Source of the DNA: Chloroflexota bacterium | Lineage (GTDB): Bacteria; Chloroflexota; Anaerolineae; B4-G1; DUEL01 | NCBI GenBank assembly: GCA_014874475.1 | Contig: JADBJJ010000016.1 | Coordinates: 1-64,000, forward strand | Length of the DNA: 64,000 bases | Direction of reading: 5' to 3' | Part shown: positions 1 to 8,072 of the stretch, one piece after another | How the letters are laid out: every line of letters begins with the position of its first letter | Position numbering within the stretch: position 1 is the stretch's first letter | The notes under the pieces: model-generated | Database searches by the model: none | Told to the model about the DNA's origin: nothing | What the model saw: the letters and a program-made list of their open reading frames with translations, nothing else | Made by a program: the position numbers and the translations under genes

Positions 1-122
1 TCCGACTTGAGCAGGATTTGTGCCCGTCGGATCTTGCGGGCTGGCGCTGTACCGGATGAGACAATCTGTTGGAGTTGTAAGCGTTCCTCTTCGGTCAATT
101 GCACAACGTATTTGCGATTCAT
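1..122 (-). CDS. IS630-family transposase, N-terminal fragment (runs off left edge)
   Basis: Reading the minus strand from ATG at 122 gives about 40 codons without a stop, beginning MNRKYVVQLTEEERLQLQQI and continuing with a KIRRAQILLKSD-like stretch. This is the typical start of the helix-turn-helix (Homeodomain-like/winged helix) part of IS630/Tc1-mariner transposases, which bind the element ends before the DDE domain cuts at TA sites. The DDE domain is outside the window, so intactness cannot be judged. A GGAGGTGA Shine-Dalgarno sits 7-8 bases upstream, inside a hairpin (separate entry). The element's terminal repeat was not identified; the first host gene downstream ends at 319. Confidence 0.75.
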   Translation of the reverse strand, partial: MNRKYVVQLTEEERLQLQQIVSSGTAPARKIRRAQILLKS

Positions 123-126
123 CTCT

Positions 127-160
127 TCACCTCCAATGATGAAAACACCATTGGAGGTGA
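127..160 (-). promoter_or_regulatory. Hairpin sequestering the transposase ribosome-binding site
   Basis: Perfect 12-bp inverted repeat: 127-138 pairs with 149-160 around a 10-base loop. The arm nearest the start codon contains the whole GGAGGTGA Shine-Dalgarno of the transposase, so in the transcript the ribosome-binding site would be base-paired. Such stems are known in other insertion sequences to block translation from read-through transcripts. That this one does so is inferred. Confidence 0.6.
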
Positions 161-199
161 GAAGATGCGAAATCCAGTTATCACACTTGACAGAGTACT

Positions 200-226
200 A
201 GTATAGCCGAACCCGTAGTTTGTCAA
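200..226 (-). promoter_or_regulatory. Candidate sigma70-type promoter for the transposase
   Basis: On the minus strand TTGACA (221-226) is followed after 15 bases by TATACT (200-205), about 78 bases upstream of the transposase start. Both hexamers are near consensus, but the spacer is two bases short. The transcript would contain the complete hairpin. Confidence 0.4.
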
Positions 227-318
227 CGCTCTAAGGTCAGGTTGCGCAAGCCTCATGCGGAGCAGAAAGAATTGATGTCGTGGCGGTAAAGCCGCTGCAA
301 CATATATTTTCACCAGAT

Positions 319-2229
319 TCACTGATGGATGTCCATATGCTGAAGAGGCAGGAAGTCATAAGCCTGCCCCGGCACGGACAGACGGATGCCAGTGGTGCTA
401 TCGTAGATGCCCATCCCGACCTGATAGCGCCCAGGGGGAAGGTCCTCGGGAAGAGTCAGGGAGAAAGTGGTCAGCACCCACTCATCCGTCCGCCAGAGGT
501 TGGCGGTGTAGGGTCCGCAGGCGGGACCGTCGGCCTGCGCCCAGAGCGGGCCGCCTTCGTAGGGGGATGGGTTGCCGTAGAGGTGCACGAAGACGCTGTA
601 GGCCTGGTCCGGCGGCCTCAAGGCCCGCAGGGCCAGGTGGACCGGAACGGTCTCCCCAGCGCGCGCAGCGGACGGGATCGGTTCCAGGAGGCGCATCTCC
701 ACCCGCTCCCCGAAGACAGACCGGACCACCCCTGGGTTCTGCAGAAACTCCAGTTTCGGCACGGCCTGAAGGACGGTGTAGCGCGGAGGGCTGGCGCCCA
801 GGTCTTGGAAGAGGACGGTCGTCTCGGCCCAGCGGGAGAGTTTCTCCTCAAAGTCAGGCTCGTAGAGGGTGACGGAGACATATACGGCCGGCGTCTCCGG
901 AACCACCAGACACAGATGGCTGTCAAATGCGCCGACATGACGGGGGGCCAGGTCGGCGCTGCGGAAAGCGACCACCGGGTGGGAGGGGTAGAATGGTGAA
1001 AAGTAGACGGGGGTATCTTCCGGTACGGAGGTCCGGATAAAGTTTGCCCCCTGGTTCACGTGTTGCTCCATCAGCAGGAAGACGTAGGGGTGGCGAAGCC
1101 AGCGGGCTGTACTCTGAAAAGTCATGATGGCCGTCAGAAGCATGAGGGCCAGAGGGAGCAGGGCCAAAAGCGGGCGCAGCCGGACGCGGCGCAGGGACTG
1201 CTCCACCCCCCATACCCCGGCCCCGACGATCAGCGCGATGGGAATCGTCAAACCGGCCGCGCGCAGGAAATGGGGAGCATCCCGGCTCAGGAGGGAGGGG
1301 AGAAGGGAGACCAGGGCCAGTCCCAGGAGCCACGCCGTCTGCCATCTTCGGCGGACGGCCCACCAAAGGGCGAATAGTCCGACGATGAAAAAGGCCGCCA
1401 ACCCGGTATCTACCACCGGACAGAGGGGGTTATACCGGCCTGGGTCGTCCGCAGGGGAGAACCAGACCCGGGCCCAGGCCCGCACAGGGTCGGCCAGTTC
1501 TGCCAGGCTGGAGACCCGCACTCCCTGAGGCCGCCCCAGGACGTCCTGAGGGTGATGATAGCCGTATGCCAGCATCGGGAGGGCGGCCAGTATACTCACC
1601 AGCAGGGCGATCAGTGCTCCCCGGCGCTGGCTTGTCTTCCCGAACAGCCATCCGATGAGCAGAAGCGTCGCGTAGGAAATCCACAGAAGGGCCGAGAAGT
1701 AGGTGTACCAAAGGGTGCCGATCCAGACTCCGGCCTCTATCCAGAGAGATGTCCGGTCGGTGCGGCGAGCCTGCATCAGGGACGCGAAGGCCAGGGTGCC
1801 GACCAGGGGCCAGAGGATGGCCCGCATCCCTAGGCTGCTCTGGTGGACTGACCATCCGGCGACACAGAAAGCCAGAGTTGCCCAACGGGCCGCCCGGGGT
1901 GTGAGCGTCTCTTTCCCTAGCCGGTACACGGCGGCAGTGGTCAGTATGCCTACAAATCCCGCCGCCAGCCGCAGAGCAAAGGGATGGGCCCCGAAGATGA
2001 CCACGAAGGGAATCAGGATGTAGCACCACAGGCTTTGCCGCCCCAGATTCGCCGGGAGGAAGGGGGTCAGGCGGGGGGATGCTATGAGGGAAAGGGTGTC
2101 CAGACCGTAGTAGGCCTCATCGTAACTGAGCATATCGGAGAGCGGCCCGATATGGCTCCAGCGCAGGAACGCACCCAGCAGCAAGATGGCCACAATGACC
2201 AGATACGGAACAACCAGAGGACGGGTCAT
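319..2229 (-). CDS. GT-C/GT39-type membrane glycosyltransferase-like protein with C-terminal beta domain
   Basis: A 636-residue protein. The N-terminal hydrophobic segment is followed by SYDEAYYG, the Asp/Glu first-loop motif of the ArnT/PMT (GT39) superfamily, which transfers sugars from lipid-linked donors on the outer face of the membrane. Roughly ten more hydrophobic segments extend to about residue 400. The last 200 residues are soluble and probably extracytoplasmic, with a beta-rich module (VFVHLYG ... LPPGRYQVGMGIYD) that reappears in the PASTA kinase at 35300. The gene follows the stop of the gene at 2232-4133 by two bases and is surely cotranscribed. Donor and acceptor are unknown. 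It may be a non-catalytic relative. Confidence 0.8.
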   Translation of the reverse strand: MTRPLVVPYLVIVAILLLGAFLRWSHIGPLSDMLSYDEAYYGLDTLSLIASPRLTPFLPANLGRQSLWCYILIPFVVIFGAHPFALRLAAGFVGILTTAAVYRLGKETLTPRAARWATLAFCVAGWSVHQSSLGMRAILWPLVGTLAFASLMQARRTDRTSLWIEAGVWIGTLWYTYFSALLWISYATLLLIGWLFGKTSQRRGALIALLVSILAALPMLAYGYHHPQDVLGRPQGVRVSSLAELADPVRAWARVWFSPADDPGRYNPLCPVVDTGLAAFFIVGLFALWWAVRRRWQTAWLLGLALVSLLPSLLSRDAPHFLRAAGLTIPIALIVGAGVWGVEQSLRRVRLRPLLALLPLALMLLTAIMTFQSTARWLRHPYVFLLMEQHVNQGANFIRTSVPEDTPVYFSPFYPSHPVVAFRSADLAPRHVGAFDSHLCLVVPETPAVYVSVTLYEPDFEEKLSRWAETTVLFQDLGASPPRYTVLQAVPKLEFLQNPGVVRSVFGERVEMRLLEPIPSAARAGETVPVHLALRALRPPDQAYSVFVHLYGNPSPYEGGPLWAQADGPACGPYTANLWRTDEWVLTTFSLTLPEDLPPGRYQVGMGIYDSTTGIRLSVPGQAYDFLPLQHMDIHQ

Positions 2230-2231
2230 CT

Positions 2232-4133
2232 CTACGGGAGAATGCGGATGTTCTCAAACACCCAACGGTCGGACGGCATGCCCGGTGGCGGGTTGACTAT
2301 GAGAACCCGGCGGTTCTCGTCGCCCTCTATCGCCAGGCTCACCTCCAGGCGGTAGGCTCCAGGAGGGGTAGCCGGATTTATGTTGAGGTCGTAGTGGTCC
2401 TCTACCAGCCGGTCGGTGGGCCAGTTCTGGGGCGGATACCGGTCCAGGAGGTCCGGGTTGCGCTTCATGTTCCCTCCCCAGACGTTGAAGGCCCCGTCTA
2501 TTAGCCGGACCAGAGGGCGGAAGGGGACGCCGTCAAAGGACGCCGTTTGTCGCCAATAGAGGGTCACGTGCAGCCAGTTGCTGGGGGGATGGGAGAGGTT
2601 CTCCCGGGCCGGGAGCGCCGTCGTGTCCACCTGGTAGCCGGCCAGGCAGAGACCGTTGCCGAAGCAAAGGTCTAGAGGCCGGGCTCCTTCCGGAAGCGCC
2701 GAGATGGTTGGCTGCAATTGGTAGCCAATCATCGTAATCTGCCCGGCGTTGGGGTACTGTTCGGTGATGCGGGGAAATAGGGCATCCGCGGCCTCTATCA
2801 GCCGGTTGCCCGGCGCCATTGCCTGGTCGTGGTGGAGGACCAGCCACATCCGGTCGTATTGCTCTGGCAGTCCCTGATAAATGAACTCCGGTTCGTAGGG
2901 GTTGGCCTCATACGGGAAGATGGCCGAATGGCCCTGGTAGTACCGCCGGAAGGCGTGCTCGCAGTAGAAAGCAGAGATGACGACGATGTCATCGGGCCCC
3001 TCATGGGTCTCCACGTAGCGGGCGATGAAGCGCCAGTCCCCCCGCTGGAGGGCAGGATGGGTCAGGTCGCGGGCGATGCCGTTGATCATCAGGAGTCCCA
3101 GGACGGCGGCACCGAGGCCCAATGGTCGCCAGAGACGGGCCATCCGCTCCAGTCCCCAGGCTGCCAGAATCCAGACTGCGGGGGTGATCGCAGAGAGGTA
3201 CTTGGCCGAGTAGACCGGGGCCCGGTAGGAAATCAGGTAAAAGACCAGCACCGGCAGCAGGGCTTGGACGGGTAGAATCCAGGCGTCCCTTCGGCGGAGG
3301 CGGAAGAGGGCCAGGATTCCCCAGGTCAGGAAGACAGCCGGAAGCAAAAGAAGCCAGGGGGTGACTTCCAGGTAAGAAAGCCGGTAGAAGTACTGGCCCA
3401 GCAGGTCCCGGGCGATCTCTTTCAGAGGGACGAAGTACCGCCAGATGTCCTGATGCTCGTAGTGCCGGATGATGTTCCAGGCGACCCGGAGCAGAGAGGT
3501 ATGGGCCAGGGCGAAGAGGGCCATAGTTAACCCGTAGGCCAGCCAGTGTTGTCGCCGTTTCCAGCCCAGGATCCCGCTCATCACCACTTGAGCCAGGGCC
3601 AGAAATCCGCCGAAGAAGTGGCTGTAGAGGGTAAAGGATAGCATGATGGTGTAGAGGACCCAGTGCCACCAGCGTCCCTTTCGGAACGCTTCCAGCAGGG
3701 CCAGCGTGGAGGCGGTTGCTACCCACATATGGAGGGCGTACATTTTGGCTTCCTGGGCGAACCAGAGGGTGAAGGGCGAGAGGGCCGTCAGGCCCAGGGC
3801 CAGCGCCGCCGTGCGCTCCGTCAGCAGACGGCGGGCCAGTTGATAGATTAAGGGCAGAGTGAGGACAGAGAAGAGGACGGAAAGATAGCGGACAGCGAAA
3901 TCAGAGTCCCCCACCAGATGCCGCCACCAGAAGAGCAAGAGGTAGAAGAGAGGGCCGTTGTGCTCCGGACGGACGATGGTGTGGAGGGTCTCGGTGAAAG
4001 TCCCGCGCGTGAAGTAGAGGGCCATCACCTCGTCAATCCACATGCTCTGGAGGGTGAGGGTTGCTGTCCGCAGAGCCCAGGCCACAAAGAGGAGGACCAG
4101 TAGGCCACTCCGAAGGGAAAAGCGTTGAGCCAT
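2232..4133 (-). CDS. GT39-type membrane glycosyltransferase-like protein
   Basis: A 633-residue protein starting MAQRFSLRSG. This start is chosen because its ATG overlaps the upstream gene's stop (TAATG) and a GGGAG lies 11 bases before it; an in-frame ATG 45 bases upstream lies inside the upstream gene. MWIDEVMALYF after the first membrane segment is the typical GT39 acidic loop, and RLLTERTAALALGLTALSPF resembles the DUF2723/PMT_2 core. About ten membrane segments are followed by a C-terminal beta-rich domain of about 200 residues (FGNGLCLAGYQVD, TPPGAYRLEVSL). Likely transfers a sugar from a polyprenyl-phosphate donor to an envelope acceptor; specificity unknown. Confidence 0.82.
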   Translation of the reverse strand: MAQRFSLRSGLLVLLFVAWALRTATLTLQSMWIDEVMALYFTRGTFTETLHTIVRPEHNGPLFYLLLFWWRHLVGDSDFAVRYLSVLFSVLTLPLIYQLARRLLTERTAALALGLTALSPFTLWFAQEAKMYALHMWVATASTLALLEAFRKGRWWHWVLYTIMLSFTLYSHFFGGFLALAQVVMSGILGWKRRQHWLAYGLTMALFALAHTSLLRVAWNIIRHYEHQDIWRYFVPLKEIARDLLGQYFYRLSYLEVTPWLLLLPAVFLTWGILALFRLRRRDAWILPVQALLPVLVFYLISYRAPVYSAKYLSAITPAVWILAAWGLERMARLWRPLGLGAAVLGLLMINGIARDLTHPALQRGDWRFIARYVETHEGPDDIVVISAFYCEHAFRRYYQGHSAIFPYEANPYEPEFIYQGLPEQYDRMWLVLHHDQAMAPGNRLIEAADALFPRITEQYPNAGQITMIGYQLQPTISALPEGARPLDLCFGNGLCLAGYQVDTTALPARENLSHPPSNWLHVTLYWRQTASFDGVPFRPLVRLIDGAFNVWGGNMKRNPDLLDRYPPQNWPTDRLVEDHYDLNINPATPPGAYRLEVSLAIEGDENRRVLIVNPPPGMPSDRWVFENIRILP

Positions 4134-6382
4134 TATCTGTTTCGTCTCCCTATCAGCCACAGGATGATACATCCCCATCCTCCAATTGTAGCCATCCCTG
4201 CACCTATCATCAAACTCCGGGGTCGGAAGTGCATCTCCACCCGGTGGCGTCCCGGGGGCACCAGTACTCCCCGAAAGGCGGCGTTGGTTGGGTAAATGGG
4301 CGCTGGCTGGCCGTCCACCGTTGCCCGCCAGCCGGGGTAGAAGGTATCGGAGAGGACCAGAATGGCCGGAGTGTCCGTCTCTACGAAAAAGATTCCATCG
4401 TTAGGGCTATAGTAGCCCACCTCAATTCTCCCCTGCCCTGTCCCATCCAGTTGAGGCCCATTCAGGACAACGGCGAGCTCCTCCGGACGGAAATTCTCAT
4501 CCAGTACCCGTTCCAGGGCCTCGCCGTAACTTTCCACCACTTCGGTTCGGTAGACCAGCCAGGCGCGCGGGAGGGCCAGGGTGTTGAGGTGAATATCTAC
4601 TGTGGGGTCATCCACAAAGACAGGCCAGATGCCCTCGCCGCCGGGAGGTGCGCCCTTGGGGACGATGAGGTACTTGACGCCCAGCATCCGGTAGGCGGGA
4701 TGGGTTGCCGAGGGGATTCGCCATCGCAGGATGTGGAACTCCCGCAGGTCCATCGCGTTTCCCATGCCCTGGGGGACTTCAAACCCATCCATCTGCAGGA
4801 AAACAGGGGGCCAGAGGCCGCTCGCGGCGGGGTCCACGTCCACCCGGAACCAGCCAGGGTCGGCGCGCAGGAAAGCCAGGGCGGCGGTGTGGGTCATATC
4901 GGGTTTCGGTGTGGGCTCTGTCTCCACCAGAGCGCCGGTCGCCACCAGTTCGGCCAGCAGCAGGAGAAGAAGGCCAGCCCGGCCCCAGGGGCGGCTCCGG
5001 GAGGCCGCCCAGCCCAGGAGGGCAGATGCCCCTGTCAGGAGGGCAGCAAACCGCAGGCCGATTAGCGCGCGGAAGCGGTGAACTCCCTCCGGCACGACGG
5101 ATACCCATATCGGGGCCTGCCACCAGAGCAGGATGCCACTCAGGAGCAGACCAGCGGTCCAGAGAAGGGCGAGTCTCCCACGGCCGGATTTCAGGAATTC
5201 CACCCCCTGGGCGGCCAGGATGGCCAGGACAAAGGAGAGGAGAAAGATGGCCCGCGAGGTTTTCCAGGCTACGGCGAAGAAGGGCAGACGGATCATCAGA
5301 GGATAGACGGGGCCCTGATAACCCAGAGAGATCGCATATGCCAGAATGCCGGTCCCCAGCATAAACCAGGTGCGGCGATGGCGCAGGTTTCCCAGGATGC
5401 CGGGCAGGGTGAGATAGAGGGCTACGACCCCTATATAGCCACTTCCGACACGGTTCCAGGATGGCCAGAATTGGTCCACTCCTCTACCGTGGAAGGCCGG
5501 ACTTAGAAAGTCCACCAACATCGCTGGGGGAAACTCGTACCCCCTTCGGAGTTCCCATGGCACGCTCGCCCGATCGGTGAGGGGAAGCCGCTCTATGCCA
5601 GGCAGTAGAGCATGCGCACTCAGGGCAATGCCCAGCAACCCTCCCAGCAGCAGCCGTCCCATCCGGTGGAGACCCTGCGGCCAGCCGCCTTCAATGATTT
5701 GCCAGATGGCGTACAGTCCGGCGGCCGTGCATACATAGAGGGAGATTTCCCCATGGCCGGATACAAGGAGCAGGGCCACCGGCAGCGCCACCATCGGGAT
5801 ATGGCGCGCGTGGCGAGCGGCCTGGTCTATTCCCAGAAGAATCCAGGGCAGCCAGGCCTTTGCGTCATTGAAGGGAGGGTTGCCCAGAGTGATAATGAAA
5901 GGATCGGAGAACATATACGCCATCGCGCCAGCCAACGCAGAGGAGCGCTTCAATTTCCAGACGGGCGAATGGCGCAGATACAGGTACAAGCCAGTCCCGG
6001 CCAGCCAGAGGGGAAACGCTCCCCGCAACAGGACCATCCAGTGGGGGATGGGGAAGGCCAGAAACAGAGGCCAGTTGAGAGGATTCAGCAGGCCGTACTG
6101 GACATCCGAAAAGATGGGGTCGCCGCCCATCATCCGGTGGTTCCAGAGAGGGAAGACGCCCCGGCGCAACCATTCAGCCACAAAAGACCAGACAGGATAC
6201 CAAGCGCCCCATAGGTCACCGCTTCCCTTTGGAAAGTAATAGCCGGCAGCCCACAGGGGCCAGAAGAAAAGGGTGGCCGCGGCGGTCAGGAAAAGGACCG
6301 CAGGCCCTTCCTGACGCAAGACCGGGCAAATTTTGTTCCGCCCGACCCGTTGATCAGAGCGGAAAAGAGATGCTGATTCCAA
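4133..6382 (-). CDS. YfhO-like multi-pass membrane protein (GT-C fold)
   Basis: About 750 residues. The stretch GDLWGAWYPVWSFV followed by PLWNHRMMGGDPIFSDVQYG is the conserved first-loop signature of the YfhO family, GT-C-fold membrane proteins implicated in glycosylation of lipoteichoic acid or other envelope polymers in Gram-positives. About 12 hydrophobic segments follow, then a soluble C-terminal part with YPGWRATVDGQPA, also family-typical, and a last membrane helix. The start is unclear: no ATG lies upstream of the first membrane segment. A TTG at 6382 after GGCGG is used here, and a TTG at 6412 would overlap the previous gene. The stop overlaps the next start by one base (TAATG). Confidence 0.75.
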   Translation of the reverse strand: MESASLFRSDQRVGRNKICPVLRQEGPAVLFLTAAATLFFWPLWAAGYYFPKGSGDLWGAWYPVWSFVAEWLRRGVFPLWNHRMMGGDPIFSDVQYGLLNPLNWPLFLAFPIPHWMVLLRGAFPLWLAGTGLYLYLRHSPVWKLKRSSALAGAMAYMFSDPFIITLGNPPFNDAKAWLPWILLGIDQAARHARHIPMVALPVALLLVSGHGEISLYVCTAAGLYAIWQIIEGGWPQGLHRMGRLLLGGLLGIALSAHALLPGIERLPLTDRASVPWELRRGYEFPPAMLVDFLSPAFHGRGVDQFWPSWNRVGSGYIGVVALYLTLPGILGNLRHRRTWFMLGTGILAYAISLGYQGPVYPLMIRLPFFAVAWKTSRAIFLLSFVLAILAAQGVEFLKSGRGRLALLWTAGLLLSGILLWWQAPIWVSVVPEGVHRFRALIGLRFAALLTGASALLGWAASRSRPWGRAGLLLLLLAELVATGALVETEPTPKPDMTHTAALAFLRADPGWFRVDVDPAASGLWPPVFLQMDGFEVPQGMGNAMDLREFHILRWRIPSATHPAYRMLGVKYLIVPKGAPPGGEGIWPVFVDDPTVDIHLNTLALPRAWLVYRTEVVESYGEALERVLDENFRPEELAVVLNGPQLDGTGQGRIEVGYYSPNDGIFFVETDTPAILVLSDTFYPGWRATVDGQPAPIYPTNAAFRGVLVPPGRHRVEMHFRPRSLMIGAGMATIGGWGCIILWLIGRRNR

Positions 6383-6386
6383 TGTT

Positions 6387-6584
6387 CTACCGCCTGCCGT
6401 AAATCTGGGCAAAGTACCGTTTGGAGCGGTTGTAGGTGCGCTCTGCCTCCGGCGGGAAGACGCACCCGGGCAGTTCGTCGTGGCTCAGGTGATAAGCGAT
6501 GCACTCACAGCAGAGCCCCTTGCGGGGACAGGGTTCGTACGTGCAGGTGCAGCGAGCCAGATTTCGTTCCTGTTTGCACTCCAT
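6387..6584 (-). CDS. Small Cys-rich protein, DUF6485-like
   Basis: A 65-residue soluble protein starting MECKQERNLARC after an AGAGGTGA ribosome site. An upstream in-frame ATG at 6629 has no such site. Seven cysteines fall in CTCTYEPCPRKGLCCEC and one more in LPGCVF. This spacing resembles the small DUF6485 family of presumed metal-binding proteins, whose function is unknown. It is the first gene of the tightly packed run that continues into the YfhO-like gene, only a few bases away. The family name is from memory of similar sequences. Confidence 0.6.
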   Translation of the reverse strand: MECKQERNLARCTCTYEPCPRKGLCCECIAYHLSHDELPGCVFPPEAERTYNRSKRYFAQIYGRR

Positions 6585-6682
6585 CGGTTCACCTCTTGAT
6601 ACAAGAATGCAGGGCTTGTGAGATTGCAATAAAAAACTGCTGGGCGTTCTGCTCCATGCGATCGAGACGTGGGGCTTGCCCC

Positions 6683-8023
6683 CTACTTCTGGCAGAACTC
6701 CACTACCACCTCATACAGCACCCGGACGCCGAAGGCCAGGCCGTCTACGGGTATCCGTTCGTTGTGGCCGTGGATCATCTGCATAAAGTTCATCTCCGGG
6801 GGCAACTGGACCGGTGTAAAGCCATAGCAGGGGATGCCCGCCCGCGCCAGGTGCTTGGCGTCCGTCCCGCTGGTGACCATCATCGGAACCACGGCCACTG
6901 TCTCCGGGTCGTGCCGCCGCAGCCCCTCCGCCATTGCCGCAAAGAGCGGGGTCCGATAGTCCGTCGCCACCGGCGGCGCGACGATAATGGGCTCAAACTC
7001 AAAGTGGTCCCCCACTACCGACCGTACCTCCGCCAGGAAGGAATCCAGGCTCTGCCCGGGGAGAATCCGCCCGTCCAGTTCCGCCTCCGCCTCCGACGGG
7101 ATGACGTTGGTCTTGCTTCCGGCCTGCAGGACTGTCGGCGAGACGGTGTTGTGCAGGAGCGCGTGGAAGTAATGTGCCTGCCGGGGGTCCCGAATGACCC
7201 AGCGCAGGATGAAGGGGCTCAGCGCCGGATTGAGGACGCCGCGCCATATCGCGCCGCGCAATCCGCCCAGCGCGACGGCCATCCCTTCTACCATCCCGGC
7301 CACTGCATCGGTGGCGTGGAAGGGGAGGGTGGCCCGACCCAGTTTCGCCACAGCCTCCGCCAGTTTGACCACCGCGTTGTCCGCATGGGGGACGGAACCG
7401 TGCCCGGGTGTTCCCCGGGCCCGCATCCGTACCCAGCAAATCCCCTTCTCCGCCACCTGGCAGAGGTAAATCCGCTTCCCACCCAGGCTGATGGGGAAAC
7501 CGCCGAACTCCGTCAGCGCGTATTCGGCCCGGATTTTCTCCAGATGGTGATCCACCAGATACCCGATGCCATAAAGTCCGTCAGCCTCCTCATCGGCGGT
7601 GGCTACAAAGATGACGTCCCGTTTCAGGGGGAGTTTCTGGCGGGCCAGGAGGAGCATCGTCTCCAGTTGCATCGCGGTGGCAAATTTCATGTCCAGCGCG
7701 CCGCGCCCCCAGATATAGCCATCCACCATTTCCCCGCCGAAGGGATCGCGCGCCCACTTTTCCGACTCCACTGGCACCACGTCCAGGTGGGAGAGGAGCA
7801 ACAGCGGCGGCGCTTCTCCACTGCCCCGGTAGCGGGCGATGACATTTCCCCGCCCCGGCGCCGATTCCAGCACCACCGGGTCATATCCCTCGGTGACGAG
7901 GACCTCCGCCAGATACTCTGCGGCCGGCTTTTCATTTCCCGGCGGGTTGACCGTGGGGATGCGGATAAGGGCCTGGAGATGGTGGACGGTTTCGGCAGCG
8001 AGGTCATCCCAGTTGAGGGTCAT
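6683..8023 (-). CDS. M20-family metallopeptidase (peptidase/deacylase)
   Basis: A 446-residue protein starting MTLNWDD, chosen because AGAGGAGG lies seven bases upstream; the frame is open 54 codons further but the extension looks non-coding. The di-zinc M20 motifs are present in order: LLLSHLDVVPVE (first His and Asp), WGRGALDMK (bridging Asp), ATADEEADG (catalytic Glu pair), then a dimerisation region with GTPGHGSVPH and a late SGTDAKHL His. It probably hydrolyses an N-acyl amino acid or dipeptide in the cytoplasm (carboxypeptidase, acetylornithine deacetylase or DapE-like); the substrate cannot be told. It interrupts the series of membrane glycosyltransferases and may be cotranscribed with the 8073-11405 gene, 49 bases upstream. 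Confidence 0.88.
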   Translation of the reverse strand: MTLNWDDLAAETVHHLQALIRIPTVNPPGNEKPAAEYLAEVLVTEGYDPVVLESAPGRGNVIARYRGSGEAPPLLLLSHLDVVPVESEKWARDPFGGEMVDGYIWGRGALDMKFATAMQLETMLLLARQKLPLKRDVIFVATADEEADGLYGIGYLVDHHLEKIRAEYALTEFGGFPISLGGKRIYLCQVAEKGICWVRMRARGTPGHGSVPHADNAVVKLAEAVAKLGRATLPFHATDAVAGMVEGMAVALGGLRGAIWRGVLNPALSPFILRWVIRDPRQAHYFHALLHNTVSPTVLQAGSKTNVIPSEAEAELDGRILPGQSLDSFLAEVRSVVGDHFEFEPIIVAPPVATDYRTPLFAAMAEGLRRHDPETVAVVPMMVTSGTDAKHLARAGIPCYGFTPVQLPPEMNFMQMIHGHNERIPVDGLAFGVRVLYEVVVEFCQK

Positions 8024-8072
8024 TTCAGGCCTCCTCTGCGGCGCTTCGCTGACTTCCTGCCGACTATGAGCA

